Positions 1 through 9,804 of a stretch of 64,000 nucleotides of DNA are shown in pieces. Numbering within the stretch: the first letter of the stretch is position 1; the number at the start of each line of letters is the position of its first letter. Source of the DNA: Chloroflexota bacterium (lineage in GTDB: Bacteria; Chloroflexota; Anaerolineae; Aggregatilineales; Phototrophicaceae); contig JACAER010000024.1 in the NCBI GenBank assembly GCA_013388745.1, positions 1-64,000 of the forward strand, written 5' to 3'. A program made the translations under genes and the position numbers. Below the pieces are notes generated by a model. It worked only from the letters and a program-made list of their open reading frames with translations. It did not search any database and was not told where the DNA came from.

Positions 1-1
1 G

Positions 2-1579
2 CCGGCGCGCCGTTCGCTCATACTGTGGGCCGGCCTCGCGGCTGTCGTCGTCATCGCTCTGCTGGTAGGTGTGGCGTTCGTACTGCCGGCGCTTAACGCC
101 CCCGCCGCGCCCACCGAAGCGCCGATTGTGACCGTCGAGCCGGTGGCTACCGATCATTACATGGTGCTGGTGGCGCAGTTGGAACGGCTGGACGGCGAAG
201 AACGCGATTTCGCCCGCTTTGTGGTTGAAAATTTACAGCAGTCGTTCGAAGACGATGCGCCCTTTTCGCGCTTGACCGTGCGCGCTTATCCTGCTGTCAT
301 CAATTCTGCCGAAAGCGCGCTGGCCGCCGCCGAGGCCAACAGCGCTTCGGTCATCATCTGGGGCAACTATTCGGGCGATCTGGTCGAACTCAATATCAAC
401 GTTGGCAGTACCACGCCGTACCAAAACCTGACTATGCCGCGCGCGACGCTGGAACAGGTCGCCAACATCCGCGTGCAGCTTGCTAACGCGCGCGCGCAGT
501 CGGTGGCGCCGCAGGTGGTCGGCGTGATGGCGGCGCTGCTGGCTGCCGACGGCATCACCTATGAACTGGCGCGTAATCTTTCCGTCGTGCAGCAGTTGAC
601 AGGCGAAGGCATCACCATCAGCGGCATGAGTCTCGCCGCGCGTTATCATCGCGCTGTGCTGAACTTTTTCGCCGACCCGGATGCCGCTGTGACTGAGTTA
701 GACGCCGCCACCGAGCTGACGGCCACCAACCCGCTGCTGTACAGCCTGCGCGCGCTGATCGAACTGCGCTCCGGCAATATCGCCGCTGTGAACGCCGACA
801 CCGCCACCGCCGCGCGGCTGGGCCCGGAGGACTGGGCGCTGCCGCTCTTCGCCACCGCCACCGCCGCCATTTTCTTTCAAAACGATCCTGAGCAGGGGGT
901 CGCAATCCTGACACAGGCGGTAGAAGCCGTGCCCAACAATTGGTTCGCCTACGTTTTCCGCGCTACGGCCTACTACAGCATCGGCGATTACGAGGCCGCG
1001 CTGCGCGATGTCGAACAATCGATCGCGCTCGGCCCACAGTCCAATATTCCCTATACGCTGGGGGCGTCGATCGCCATGCGCCAGAACCGCGTGGATGACG
1101 CCCGCCGCCTCGCCGCGCAGGCGCTGGAACTGTTCCCTGATCCGACGGAGGTGAACCGCACGGTGGCCGCCGCCTTCGGCGAAGGCATCGCCGTCACGCT
1201 GCAAGCCGTCGCTTTCACCAATATGTCGCTTGGGCAGTATGACGCCGCGCTGACCAACGTGCAAAGCATCATCGACAGCGGGCAGGCCACCGCCGATGCC
1301 TACCTGATTCAAGGGCTGGCCTACTGCAATCTGCGCCAGTATCCCGCAGCCATCGAAGCCTACGGCGCGGGTATCGAGCTGGCGCCGGAATTCTGGCTGC
1401 TGTATCTGCTGCGCGCGGAGGTGTATCAGAAGGATGGCAACCTGATGGGCGCGCTGCGCGATGTACAGGCGGTACAGCGCAGCGCCGCCGCGGAAAGCTA
1501 CGCGGACTTGATCGCGCGGGGCATGAGCGGCGAAGAAGGCCTGGACTGCGAGTCGTTCTTCAGCGCGCCGGCGTCATGA
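2..1579 (+). CDS. Membrane-anchored TPR repeat protein (5' end outside window)
   Basis: The reading frame is open from the first bases of the window, so the true start lies upstream. The first visible residues form one hydrophobic helix (about residues 6-30) followed by an Ala/Pro-rich linker, then roughly 450 residues of mainly helical sequence. From about residue 200 onward there are repeated TPR-like helix pairs, for example YYSIGDYEAALRDVEQSIAL and YCNLRQYPAAIEAYGAGIEL. Family knowledge: TPR domains are protein-interaction scaffolds; here the TPR part probably lies outside the membrane. In Chloroflexota such C-terminal regions often follow kinase or DNA-binding domains, but none is visible here. 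The stop overlaps the start of the next gene (ATGA), suggesting co-transcription. Confidence 0.75.
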   Translation, partial: PARRSLILWAGLAAVVVIALLVGVAFVLPALNAPAAPTEAPIVTVEPVATDHYMVLVAQLERLDGEERDFARFVVENLQQSFEDDAPFSRLTVRAYPAVINSAESALAAAEANSASVIIWGNYSGDLVELNINVGSTTPYQNLTMPRATLEQVANIRVQLANARAQSVAPQVVGVMAALLAADGITYELARNLSVVQQLTGEGITISGMSLAARYHRAVLNFFADPDAAVTELDAATELTATNPLLYSLRALIELRSGNIAAVNADTATAARLGPEDWALPLFATATAAIFFQNDPEQGVAILTQAVEAVPNNWFAYVFRATAYYSIGDYEAALRDVEQSIALGPQSNIPYTLGASIAMRQNRVDDARRLAAQALELFPDPTEVNRTVAAAFGEGIAVTLQAVAFTNMSLGQYDAALTNVQSIIDSGQATADAYLIQGLAYCNLRQYPAAIEAYGAGIELAPEFWLLYLLRAEVYQKDGNLMGALRDVQAVQRSAAAESYADLIARGMSGEEGLDCESFFSAPAS

Positions 1580-1947
1580 AAATCATTGCGCTGCCCGATA
1601 TTCACAAAACAGGCGTTACCTGGCTGTCATTTTTCGCTGACGATCTGGCCGCCGCTGATCTGGTGCTGCTGGTGGGGGACATTACGAACGGCAGACGCGA
1701 CGGCCAAACGGTGCTTGACGCGCGGCGCCGCTATACGCCGCGCCTGCGCGCCGTGCCCGGCAATTGGGACAGCAACGCGGTGGAAGACAGCCTCGCGGCG
1801 CAGCATTTGAGTCTGCATGGGCGCTGCGAAAACATCAATGGGCTGGCGTTTGTAGGGGTGGGCGGGGCGCTGGCTCCTACAGCAGGCGGGCCGCGCACCT
1901 ATAGCGAGGCACTGTTGGACGCTTATTTACGCCTAACCCTACCCTAA
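1576..1947 (+). CDS. Calcineurin-like metallophosphoesterase, C-terminally truncated
   Basis: The 123-residue product carries the N-terminal half of a YfcE/ICC-type metallophosphoesterase: the metal-binding DIH near residue 8, LLVGDITN near residue 32 and PGNWD near residue 60 (the usual GNHD position). Proteins of this family normally run about 200-260 residues and end with two further His motifs (a GHxH element). These are absent: the frame stops after DAYLRLTLP, just before a hairpin. It overlaps the upstream TPR gene by 4 bp. I infer a truncated and probably inactive enzyme; if all metal ligands are needed, half of the di-metal site is missing. Confidence 0.7.
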   Translation: MKIIALPDIHKTGVTWLSFFADDLAAADLVLLVGDITNGRRDGQTVLDARRRYTPRLRAVPGNWDSNAVEDSLAAQHLSLHGRCENINGLAFVGVGGALAPTAGGPRTYSEALLDAYLRLTLP

Positions 1948-1950
1948 CGC

Positions 1951-1981
1951 AATGGGGAGCGGGAATGCCCGCCCCCATTTT
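1951..1981 (+). terminator. Rho-independent terminator after the metallophosphoesterase
   Basis: Arms ATGGGG and GCGGG pair with CCCGC and CCCCAT around an AATG loop, with one mismatch, followed by TTTT. It sits 4 bases after the stop codon. Confidence 0.6.
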
Positions 1982-2015
1982 CACCCGCCCTGTATTCCAA
2001 CTGCGCCCTGATCCC

Positions 2016-5000
2016 CTATCCCTTTTTGGCTTTGGGGAAGCGGCTGAGTACTGTCACCGGATCGGGCAGCGTCAGCTTGTCGCCCAGCTTGGCGTCGGCC
2101 TTGCCGGCCTTGCTGTGCGAAGCGCCGGCGAAGACCGCCAGCGGCGTGCCCTCCGCCGTGAACTCGTCTTTGACGTAGGCCTGCCCCAGTTGGTAGCCCT
2201 CGCTGTCAATGCTGCACGAGGTGACGATGCCCACCACGCGCCCGCGCTTGTCCACCAGCACATCGCCCTGATGCGGCGGGCGCACGCCCTTGTTATCCAG
2301 CCGGAAGCGCACGATTTCGGCCTCGCGCTTGTGCTCATGGCGCAAAAAGGCCGCCTTGCCTACGAAAAAGGGCTTCGACAGCTTGACATACGCGCTAAAA
2401 CCCGCATCTGCCGGGTTCAGGCTGAGCGCGCCAGCCAGCTCATGCCCATAGAGCGGCAGGCCGGCCTCGGTGCGCAGGCTGTCACGCGCCGCTAAGCCGC
2501 AGGGCGTCGCGCCGGCCCTGACCAGCGCGCGGAACAAATCCGCCGCCCGGTCGGGATGCACGAACAATTCGAAGGCCACGCGCTCGCCGGTGTAGCCCGT
2601 GCGCGAGACGATCAGATCGAAGCCGCCGAGATGCACATGCGTGACATTGGCCCAACCGAGCGCCTTGATTTTGGCTTTGTCGGCGTCGCTGCCTTCCAGC
2701 GAAAGCAGCATCTCGCGGCTTTTTGGCCCTTGCAGCGCCACATCGACGCGGCGATCGGCGCCGCTGGCCGGGTCACGCAGGTCACGCAGCACGAAGCGAT
2801 CCGCGCATTCGATACGCCGACCCGGTACGGCAGGGTCGATGGTCACGCGATGATTCTTGACTTCGTTCAGCCACGCCCAGTTCTTGTCGTTGTTCGAGGC
2901 GTTGACGACGATCAGAAAATGTTCGTGCGCCAGACGGTAGATCATCAGGTCGTCGATGGGAATGCCGTTGACATCCAAAAAATAGGTGTAGTGCGAATCG
3001 CCGACCGCCAGATTTTGCACGTCGTTGGTCGTCACCACGTGCAGGAAGTCGGCGGCGCCCGTCCCCTGCGCGTCGAACACGCCCATATGCGTTACGTCGA
3101 ACAGGCCGGCATTTTTGCGTGTCGCCAGATGTTCTTCGGTGACGGAGGTGTACCACACAGGCATATCGTAGCCGGCGAAGCCCACCATTTTGGCGCCCAT
3201 CTCTTTGTGCAGGCTGTGCAGCGGTGTGGTGAGCAGCGCCGCGCTTTCGCTTTCCTGCCATGCGAAGACTGGCAGGGCATCATGGCGTGGGCCTGTGTAA
3301 TGCGCGCCGTTCATGCCGATGAAATAGGTCTTTGCGCCGTAGCCCATGCCTTCTTCGCGCCATTCCGCCTGGCCGTTTTGCGCCAGATGGTTTACATCGG
3401 TTTGGCCGACCATACAGACAGTCACGGGGCCGGGCAGCTTGGCATAGATGTCGTCGTGATCGAACAGGGCGAAGCCGTCGGAAAGCGCGCGCAGCCACGC
3501 GGCTACACGGCGCGCGTTTTTCGCCACATGCAGCAGATAGCCGCCGTCCTGCCGTTCGACCAGACCGTGCGTGATGACGCTGCCGTCGGCGTTCAGGATA
3601 TATGTCGGCTCCTGACCGTGGGCCGGCACACAGCGCACATTGCAGGTCAGCGCCATCTGCAAGAACAATTCGGCATTCGCGCCGCGCACCGCCAACGTAT
3701 GCCAGCCTTCGACTTCGCCATCCATATAGTAGAAGTGCGGATAATCGTCGGCAGCCGCGTCGGTATCAATACCCACGCTGGCCGCCAGATCGCGCACGCC
3801 GCTTTTGACGCGCTGCATCGTTTCGAAGTCGATTTTAGCGCGCGCTTCGGCGCGTTTTTTGCCTGTATAGCTGAACGGCACACAGGCTGTCAGCACATCG
3901 GCGATCAGATCGCCCAACCGGTCGATTTCGGCGTCGCCAAAGCCGCGCTGGCTGATCCAGGGCGTGCCCAGCCGGATACCGGATGGCCGCAGCGCGCTAG
4001 TGTCGCCGGGGATGGTCTGACGGTTGCAGACAATGCCCACCAGATCGAGGATGCGCGCCGCCATATCGCCGCTGAGGGGCGTGCCGTCTGGGCCGACGAT
4101 ACTTTTGCAGTCCAGCGCGAACATATGCGTGTCGGTGCCGCCGTAGGCCAGCTTCAGCCCGCGCGCGGTGAGTTTGTGTGCGAGGCGCTGCGCGTTCGCC
4201 ACGATGCGCGCCTGCAAGCTGCGGAACTGCTCTGTGGCGGCCAGCCGCATCGCTACCGCCAGCGCCGCGATCTGATGCACATGCGGCCCGCCCTGTTCGC
4301 CGGGAAACACGCCGCGATCCAGTTTGGACGCCAGATCGCCGCGGTGCGTGATGATAACCGCGCCGCGCGGCCCGTGCAGTGTTTTGTGCGTCGTGAACGT
4401 GATCACATCGGCGATACCCACGGGACTGGGATACACGCCGCCGACGATCAGCCCGGCGACATGCGCTACATCAGCCATCAGCAGCGCGCCGACCGCATCA
4501 GCGATCTCGCGGAATCTCTTCCAATCGGGCGCCCAGGGATAGCTGCTGTAGCCGCCGATGATGATTTTCGGGCGGTGTTCCTGCGCCAGCCGCGCCATCT
4601 GCTCATAGTCGATGCGTTCGGTTTCCGGGTGAATGCCGTAGCTGACGATTTTGTACTGTTTGCCGCTGCGCGCCACCGGACTGCCGTGTGTCAAATGCCC
4701 GCCGTGCAGCAAATCCATGCCCATGATGGTGTCGCCCACCGTCAGCAGACCGGTGTAGACGGCGCTGTTGGCCGGCGCGCCGGAAAGCGGCTGCACGTTG
4801 ACGAACAATTTTTCTGCCGTGTACTTGCTCGTGGCGAAGCATTCGGCCACACGCCGCCGCGCCAGCGCTTCGACAACATCGGCGTATTCCGTGCCTTTGT
4901 AGTAGCGGTTATCGCCGATGCGCCGGTATTCCGGCAGGCGCGCCTCATAGTCGAGGATTTCCGCCTGCGTCATGGAGCGCGTTTCATCCAGCGGATAGCC

Positions 5001-5183
5001 TTCGGCGTAAATGTTGTGGAAAGCAGAACTGAGCGCGCTGCGCACGGCCTCCGGGACACTGCTTTCAGAGGGAATCATAATCAGGTAGCGCGCCTGGCGT
5101 GCCGTCTCGTGACGAATAAGTTCGGCCACATCCGGGTCGAGTTCATCGAGCGCGCCGCGAAAGAGAAAATCTTGAGGTGTCAT
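2016..5183 (-). CDS. Fused serine hydroxymethyltransferase / glycine cleavage T-protein
   Basis: About 1055 residues in two catalytic parts. Residues ~15-445 are serine hydroxymethyltransferase: PLP-lysine in THKTLHGPRG (Lys267), GGYSSYPW and DVAHVAGL motifs, interconverting serine and glycine with tetrahydrofolate. Residues ~650-1055 match aminomethyltransferase GcvT (start MVGFAGYDMPVWY, folate-site SRTGYTGE), which takes the aminomethyl group from the H-protein. A roughly 170-residue linker with no recognised fold joins them. I prefer the ATG at 5183, which has AGGA about 11 bases upstream; an in-frame ATG at 5216 lacks a ribosome site. Both halves sit in one-carbon metabolism, so fusion would couple glycine cleavage with serine synthesis. 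It is divergent from the kinase gene; no gcvH or gcvP lies in the window. Confidence 0.93.
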   Translation of the reverse strand: MTPQDFLFRGALDELDPDVAELIRHETARQARYLIMIPSESSVPEAVRSALSSAFHNIYAEGYPLDETRSMTQAEILDYEARLPEYRRIGDNRYYKGTEYADVVEALARRRVAECFATSKYTAEKLFVNVQPLSGAPANSAVYTGLLTVGDTIMGMDLLHGGHLTHGSPVARSGKQYKIVSYGIHPETERIDYEQMARLAQEHRPKIIIGGYSSYPWAPDWKRFREIADAVGALLMADVAHVAGLIVGGVYPSPVGIADVITFTTHKTLHGPRGAVIITHRGDLASKLDRGVFPGEQGGPHVHQIAALAVAMRLAATEQFRSLQARIVANAQRLAHKLTARGLKLAYGGTDTHMFALDCKSIVGPDGTPLSGDMAARILDLVGIVCNRQTIPGDTSALRPSGIRLGTPWISQRGFGDAEIDRLGDLIADVLTACVPFSYTGKKRAEARAKIDFETMQRVKSGVRDLAASVGIDTDAAADDYPHFYYMDGEVEGWHTLAVRGANAELFLQMALTCNVRCVPAHGQEPTYILNADGSVITHGLVERQDGGYLLHVAKNARRVAAWLRALSDGFALFDHDDIYAKLPGPVTVCMVGQTDVNHLAQNGQAEWREEGMGYGAKTYFIGMNGAHYTGPRHDALPVFAWQESESAALLTTPLHSLHKEMGAKMVGFAGYDMPVWYTSVTEEHLATRKNAGLFDVTHMGVFDAQGTGAADFLHVVTTNDVQNLAVGDSHYTYFLDVNGIPIDDLMIYRLAHEHFLIVVNASNNDKNWAWLNEVKNHRVTIDPAVPGRRIECADRFVLRDLRDPASGADRRVDVALQGPKSREMLLSLEGSDADKAKIKALGWANVTHVHLGGFDLIVSRTGYTGERVAFELFVHPDRAADLFRALVRAGATPCGLAARDSLRTEAGLPLYGHELAGALSLNPADAGFSAYVKLSKPFFVGKAAFLRHEHKREAEIVRFRLDNKGVRPPHQGDVLVDKRGRVVGIVTSCSIDSEGYQLGQAYVKDEFTAEGTPLAVFAGASHSKAGKADAKLGDKLTLPDPVTVLSRFPKAKKG

Positions 5184-5296
5184 AAAGGGGTATTTCCTGC
5201 TCAGTAAGGACAACATCGCGGCAGCGATTGTAGCATGAGCGCCCCACCCCTGCTATGTCCAAACGCTCAATCAACCCCCTGAGCACGTATCTGCGC

Positions 5297-5302
5297 TATA
5301 AT
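5297..5302 (+). promoter_or_regulatory. TATAAT -10 element of the kinase-STAND-WD40 gene
   Basis: A perfect TATAAT lies 42 bases before the chosen ATG. No good -35 box is visible at 16-18 bases upstream. Confidence 0.45.
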
Positions 5303-5344
5303 AAGTTTGTTATTGGTAAAATTGGGGAGAATTGCTGGTTAAAA

Positions 5345-8300
5345 ATGAACATTCCCTTTCTAGATGGCATCAAAGGCTACGAAGTCCGCGAGCAGTTAGG
5401 CGCGGGCGGTTTCGGCATCGTGTTCCGCGCCTTTCAGCCCAGTGTCGAGCGCGAAGTCGCTATCAAGATGATCCTGCCACAGTATGCCAGTGAGGACAAT
5501 TTCATTCGGCGCTTCGAAATCGAGGCGCGGCTGGTGGCGCGGCTGGAACATCCCCATATTGTGCCGCTGTACGATTACTGGCGCGACCCACAGGGCGCCT
5601 ATCTGGTGATGCGGCTGATTAGCGGCGGCAGCCTGGCCGAGAGGCTCAAGCAGGGAAAACCCAGTCCCGAAACAGCGGCGCAGATCATCGATCAGATCGC
5701 CTCTGCGCTGGCCTTCGCCCATCGTAACGGGGTGATTCACCGCGATCTCAAGCCGGAAAACATTCTGCTCGATGCTGAAGGCAACGCCTACCTTTCCGAT
5801 TTCGGCATCGCGATGCAGAGTGTGTCCAGCAGTTTCAGCTCTACCGACTTTTCCGGCTCCCTGACGCACAGCGCGCCGGAACAATTTCAGGTTAGCCCCC
5901 ACGACCTGACGCCGCAGGTCGATATTTACCCGCTCGGCATCATCCTTTACCAACTGATTGCGGGTGAGCATCCGTTTGAAGTCGAAACGCCTTCGCAGTT
6001 GGTCAAACAGCATTTGTACGACCCGCTGCCGAGCGTGTCCGACCCACTGCTGGATCTGGTGATCGCGCAGGCGACCGCCAAAGACCCCCAGCAGCGTTAC
6101 ACCAACGCGCTGCTGTTGGCCGCCGATCTGCGCAAAGCGCTGCTGGGACAAAGCGTGGTCACGCCGGTCGTCATCGAGGCCGAAAACCCTTACAAAGGGC
6201 TGCGCGCCTTCGAAGAAGCCGACGCCGACGAATTCTTCGGGCGGGAACGGCTGACCGCGCGGCTGCTGGAACGGCTGGCGGAAGACGAACCCTATGGTCA
6301 TTTCCTGGCCATCGTCGGCCCCAGCGGCAGTGGCAAATCCAGCGTAGTGAGAGCAGGATTGATCCCGACGCTGCGCACAGGCGGGCTGCCGGGTTCGGCC
6401 AACTGGTTTTTCGCCAGTATGGTGCCAGGGCGCGATCCGATTCAACAGTTGGAAGCGGCGCTGTTGGGCGTGGCGCGCGAAAGCACGACGCATCTGGGCG
6501 CACAGCTTCGCGCCGATACCAAAGGGCTGCTGTGGGCGGTTGACCGTGTGCTGGCCGGCAGCAGCAGCGAGTTACTGCTGTTTATCGATCAGTTTGAAGA
6601 AGTGTTCACGCTGGCGGAAAACGGCAGCGACCACTTTTTGCAACTGCTGTACACCGCCATGTCAGACGCCAACAGCCGGCTGCGCCTGGTGATCACGCTG
6701 CGCGCCGATTTCACCGATCGACCGCTGCTGCACCCCGATTTTGGCGCGATTATGCAGAAGCGCATCGAATTTGTGCTGCCGCTGACGCCCGATGAACTGG
6801 GACGCGCCATCGCCGAACCGTGCCGGGCGCAGGGCGTGGCAGTGGACCCGGATTTAATCGCGGCGGTGGTGGCCGACGTGCGCGAAGAACCGGGCGCGCT
6901 GCCGCTGCTGCAATATGCGCTGACCGAAACATTCGAAAAACGCGACGGCGGTCATCTGTCGCTCGACGCTTATCGTGCCAGCGGCGGCGTGTTGGGCGCG
7001 CTGGCGCGGCGCGCCGACGATGTCTACGCCACACTCACGCCGGAACAGCAAACACGCAGCAAACAATTGTTTCTGCGGCTGGTGACGCTGGGCGAAGGCA
7101 CAGAGGACACCCGCCGGCGCGTGGTGCGTTCGGAACTGCACGATCTGGGCGGGGTTAACGACTTGCTGGATGTGTTCGGCAAGGCGCGCCTGCTGACGTT
7201 TGACCGCGACCCGCTCACCCGCGAAACAACGGTCGATATCGCCCACGAGGCGCTTATCCGCATGTGGAGCAAGCTGCGCGGTTGGTTGGATGACAGCCGC
7301 GCTGATATTCGGCTGGAACGCCAGCTTTTGACTGCCGCGCAGGAATGGGAAAACGCACAGCGCGACAGCAGCTTTTTATTGGCCGGCACACGGCTGGCGC
7401 AGTTCAAAGAATTCACCGCGAGCACGACGCTCACCCTGACACGCTCCGAACGCGCGCTGGTGGAGGCCAGCCTCGCCCAGGCCGAAGCCAACCGCCGCCG
7501 CGAGGAGGAACGCAGCGCCCGCGAACGCCAGATGGAAAAGCGCGCCCGCCAGCGCCTCAGTTGGCTGGTGGCTGTGCTGCTGGTCGCCACACTGGGAGCG
7601 TTTTTGTTGAGCGGATTGGCGCTGCGCAGCAGCCAGGCGGAACAGCAGGCGCGCGCTACCAGCGACGCCAGCGCTGTGCGTTCCGAAGCGCTGCGCTATG
7701 TTTCCGAAGCCAATGCGATCCTGCGCGACCCATCCGGCAGCCTGGAACTGGCGGCGCTGCTGGGCATTCGTGCGCTGAATCTGATGTATTCGCCGCAGGG
7801 CGAGGTGGCGCTGACACGCGCCTACACGCATCTGTATACGCTGCGCCTGCTGCCGCATGACACAACGGTGTATGCCGCGGTCTTCAGTCCCGATGGGCGC
7901 TATATTCTGACAGGGGATGAAAACGGTATTGCGCACTTGTGGGATGCGCAGGGCGGCGCGCTGCTGCGCGAGTTCGCAGGACACACAGAATTGATCGAAA
8001 GTGTGGCTTTTAGTCCCGATGGCCGCTATATCGCTACGGCCAGCGAAGACGGCAGCGCGCGCCTATGGGAGGTCGAAAGCGGCGCCGAAATCCGACAGTT
8101 CAGCGGGCATGAGGGCGGTTTGTCCACCGTGATCTTCAGCCCCGACGGCACACGGCTGGTCACGGCCAGTTTTGACACGACGGCCCTCATCTGGGACGTA
8201 GAAAGCGGCGCAGAACTGCTGCGGCTGGAGGGGCATACCGAAGGCGTCGCGGCGGTGACGTTCAGCCCGGACGGCGCATGGGTGCTCACCGGCAGTTACG

Positions 8301-9709
8301 ACGGCAGCGCGCGCCTGTGGGACGCGACAAGCGGGGCAATGCTGCGCGAATACACCGTCTTCGATGCCGGTGTCGAGGGCGTGGCCTTCAACGCCGACGG
8401 CTCGCAGTTTCTTGTTGCCACCTGGAACGACTCGGCGATGTTGATAGATACAGAAACCGGTGAGGAAGTCGCAACCTACTGGCACAACGGCTCGGTTGTA
8501 TCGGCAGGCTTCAGCCCTGATGACGACTACGTGGTGACCGGCAGCGAAGACACCACGGCGATCGTCTGGGACACTGAAGATGCCAGCGTGGTGCGTGTAC
8601 TTTCCGGGCACAGCCGCGCTGTGCTGCAAGCCAATTTCAGTCCTGATGGCCGCACCATAGTGACCGCATCGGAAGACGGCGGCGTGCGCTTGTGGAATAT
8701 CCCGACGGCAGATGCGCCCAACCTCTACGATGACCAGAACCATGTGATCATGGGGTTGGCGATGAGCAGCTATGGGCTGTATGCGGCAACAGCCAACCAG
8801 AACGCCGAAGTATATCTGTGGGATGTCGCGACAGGCGCGCTGGTACAGGAATTCGTCGGGCACAGCGATTTTGTGTCCAGCGTGGCCTTCAGCTCGGACG
8901 GGCATTACCTGGTCACAGGCGGGTGGGACAGTACCGTGCGCCTGTGGGATGTGCGCACAGGCGCAGAAATCCGCCAGTTTGTCGGGCATATCGGCAATGT
9001 GGCGAGTGTGGCCTTCAGTCCCGATGGCCGCTTTGTGATTTCCAGCAGCCGCGGCGTGGCGCAAGCCGATAACGACGCCTACATCTGGGATGTGGCCACC
9101 GGAGAACGGCTGGGGGCGCTGGAAGGCCACGAGGACAAGCTGACGCAGGCGGTATATAGTCCCGATGGCCGTTATATCGCGACTGCCGACATCCGTGACA
9201 CGGTGTTTTTGTGGGACGCGGCCAGCGGCACCCAGATTCGGCGCTTTGAGCATCCCGGCATCGTCTACAGCGTGGCCTTCAGCCCGGACAACCGCTACCT
9301 GTTCACGGGCTGCGACGACACAACTGCCCGCCTGTGGGATGTCGAAACAGGGGAACTGGTGCGCGAATTTGCCGGCAATGTGGAAGCCGTGCGCAGCGTG
9401 GCCTTCAGCCCCGATGGCCGCATCGTGGTGACCGGCAGCGAAGACCTGCGCCTGTGGGACGCGGCCAGCGGCACCCAGATACGCCAGCTTGCCGGCTATG
9501 ACGGTCTGGTGTTGGGCATTGTGTTTCCTCCCGCTGGCAGCTTCTTGCTGACCGCTGGCGAAGGTGGCAACGTGCGGCGCTGGGACGTGGATCTGGCGGC
9601 TTTCCTGGCGGACGCCTGTACCCACGTTTTCCGTGATTTTAACGACGAGGAGCGGGTGAATTACGATATACCGCCCAACTCGCCCACCTGTCCACAGTTC
9701 GCGCCCTGA
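5345..9709 (+). CDS. Ser/Thr protein kinase - nSTAND NTPase - WD40 signalling protein
   Basis: 1454 residues in four parts. Residues ~12-280 are a Hanks-type kinase: glycine loop GAGGFG (19-24), VAIK lysine 41, HRDLKPEN near 132, DFG near 152 and an APEQ activation segment. Residues ~285-730 are a STAND-type NTPase with NPYKGLRAF entry motif, Walker A GPSGSGKSS near 330 and Walker B LLLFIDQFEE near 412. A single transmembrane helix (about 740-760) follows a charged Arg/Glu-rich stretch. The C-terminus holds 14 WD40-like repeats ending in LWD/IWD, enough for two seven-bladed propellers. Topology inferred: kinase and NTPase in the cytoplasm, propellers outside. The ATG at 5345 is chosen because the kinase fold starts directly after it; the frame is open further upstream to 5255. 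Confidence 0.93.
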   Translation: MNIPFLDGIKGYEVREQLGAGGFGIVFRAFQPSVEREVAIKMILPQYASEDNFIRRFEIEARLVARLEHPHIVPLYDYWRDPQGAYLVMRLISGGSLAERLKQGKPSPETAAQIIDQIASALAFAHRNGVIHRDLKPENILLDAEGNAYLSDFGIAMQSVSSSFSSTDFSGSLTHSAPEQFQVSPHDLTPQVDIYPLGIILYQLIAGEHPFEVETPSQLVKQHLYDPLPSVSDPLLDLVIAQATAKDPQQRYTNALLLAADLRKALLGQSVVTPVVIEAENPYKGLRAFEEADADEFFGRERLTARLLERLAEDEPYGHFLAIVGPSGSGKSSVVRAGLIPTLRTGGLPGSANWFFASMVPGRDPIQQLEAALLGVARESTTHLGAQLRADTKGLLWAVDRVLAGSSSELLLFIDQFEEVFTLAENGSDHFLQLLYTAMSDANSRLRLVITLRADFTDRPLLHPDFGAIMQKRIEFVLPLTPDELGRAIAEPCRAQGVAVDPDLIAAVVADVREEPGALPLLQYALTETFEKRDGGHLSLDAYRASGGVLGALARRADDVYATLTPEQQTRSKQLFLRLVTLGEGTEDTRRRVVRSELHDLGGVNDLLDVFGKARLLTFDRDPLTRETTVDIAHEALIRMWSKLRGWLDDSRADIRLERQLLTAAQEWENAQRDSSFLLAGTRLAQFKEFTASTTLTLTRSERALVEASLAQAEANRRREEERSARERQMEKRARQRLSWLVAVLLVATLGAFLLSGLALRSSQAEQQARATSDASAVRSEALRYVSEANAILRDPSGSLELAALLGIRALNLMYSPQGEVALTRAYTHLYTLRLLPHDTTVYAAVFSPDGRYILTGDENGIAHLWDAQGGALLREFAGHTELIESVAFSPDGRYIATASEDGSARLWEVESGAEIRQFSGHEGGLSTVIFSPDGTRLVTASFDTTALIWDVESGAELLRLEGHTEGVAAVTFSPDGAWVLTGSYDGSARLWDATSGAMLREYTVFDAGVEGVAFNADGSQFLVATWNDSAMLIDTETGEEVATYWHNGSVVSAGFSPDDDYVVTGSEDTTAIVWDTEDASVVRVLSGHSRAVLQANFSPDGRTIVTASEDGGVRLWNIPTADAPNLYDDQNHVIMGLAMSSYGLYAATANQNAEVYLWDVATGALVQEFVGHSDFVSSVAFSSDGHYLVTGGWDSTVRLWDVRTGAEIRQFVGHIGNVASVAFSPDGRFVISSSRGVAQADNDAYIWDVATGERLGALEGHEDKLTQAVYSPDGRYIATADIRDTVFLWDAASGTQIRRFEHPGIVYSVAFSPDNRYLFTGCDDTTARLWDVETGELVREFAGNVEAVRSVAFSPDGRIVVTGSEDLRLWDAASGTQIRQLAGYDGLVLGIVFPPAGSFLLTAGEGGNVRRWDVDLAAFLADACTHVFRDFNDEERVNYDIPPNSPTCPQFAP

Positions 9710-9757
9710 GGAGTTGTGTGTCTGCTTGTGGCGCGCGACCGCAGCGCCTCAGGCAAT

Positions 9758-9782
9758 AAAAAAGCCCCGCCGCTGGCGGGGC
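9758..9782 (-). terminator. Terminator of the Flp pilin gene
   Basis: On the minus strand GCCCCGCC pairs perfectly with GGCGGGGC around a 3-base loop and is followed by six T. It lies 22 bases beyond the pilin stop and 48 bases past the convergent kinase stop. Confidence 0.85.
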
Positions 9783-9804
9783 CCGCTGGAAACATGCGGA
9801 CGAA

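Noticed and set aside
2556..5207. Very long open frame on the plus strand opposite the GlyA-GcvT gene
   Set aside because: It is the mirror of a strongly conserved gene; high GC at third positions keeps the antisense frame open. Composition is His/Arg-rich and unlike a protein.
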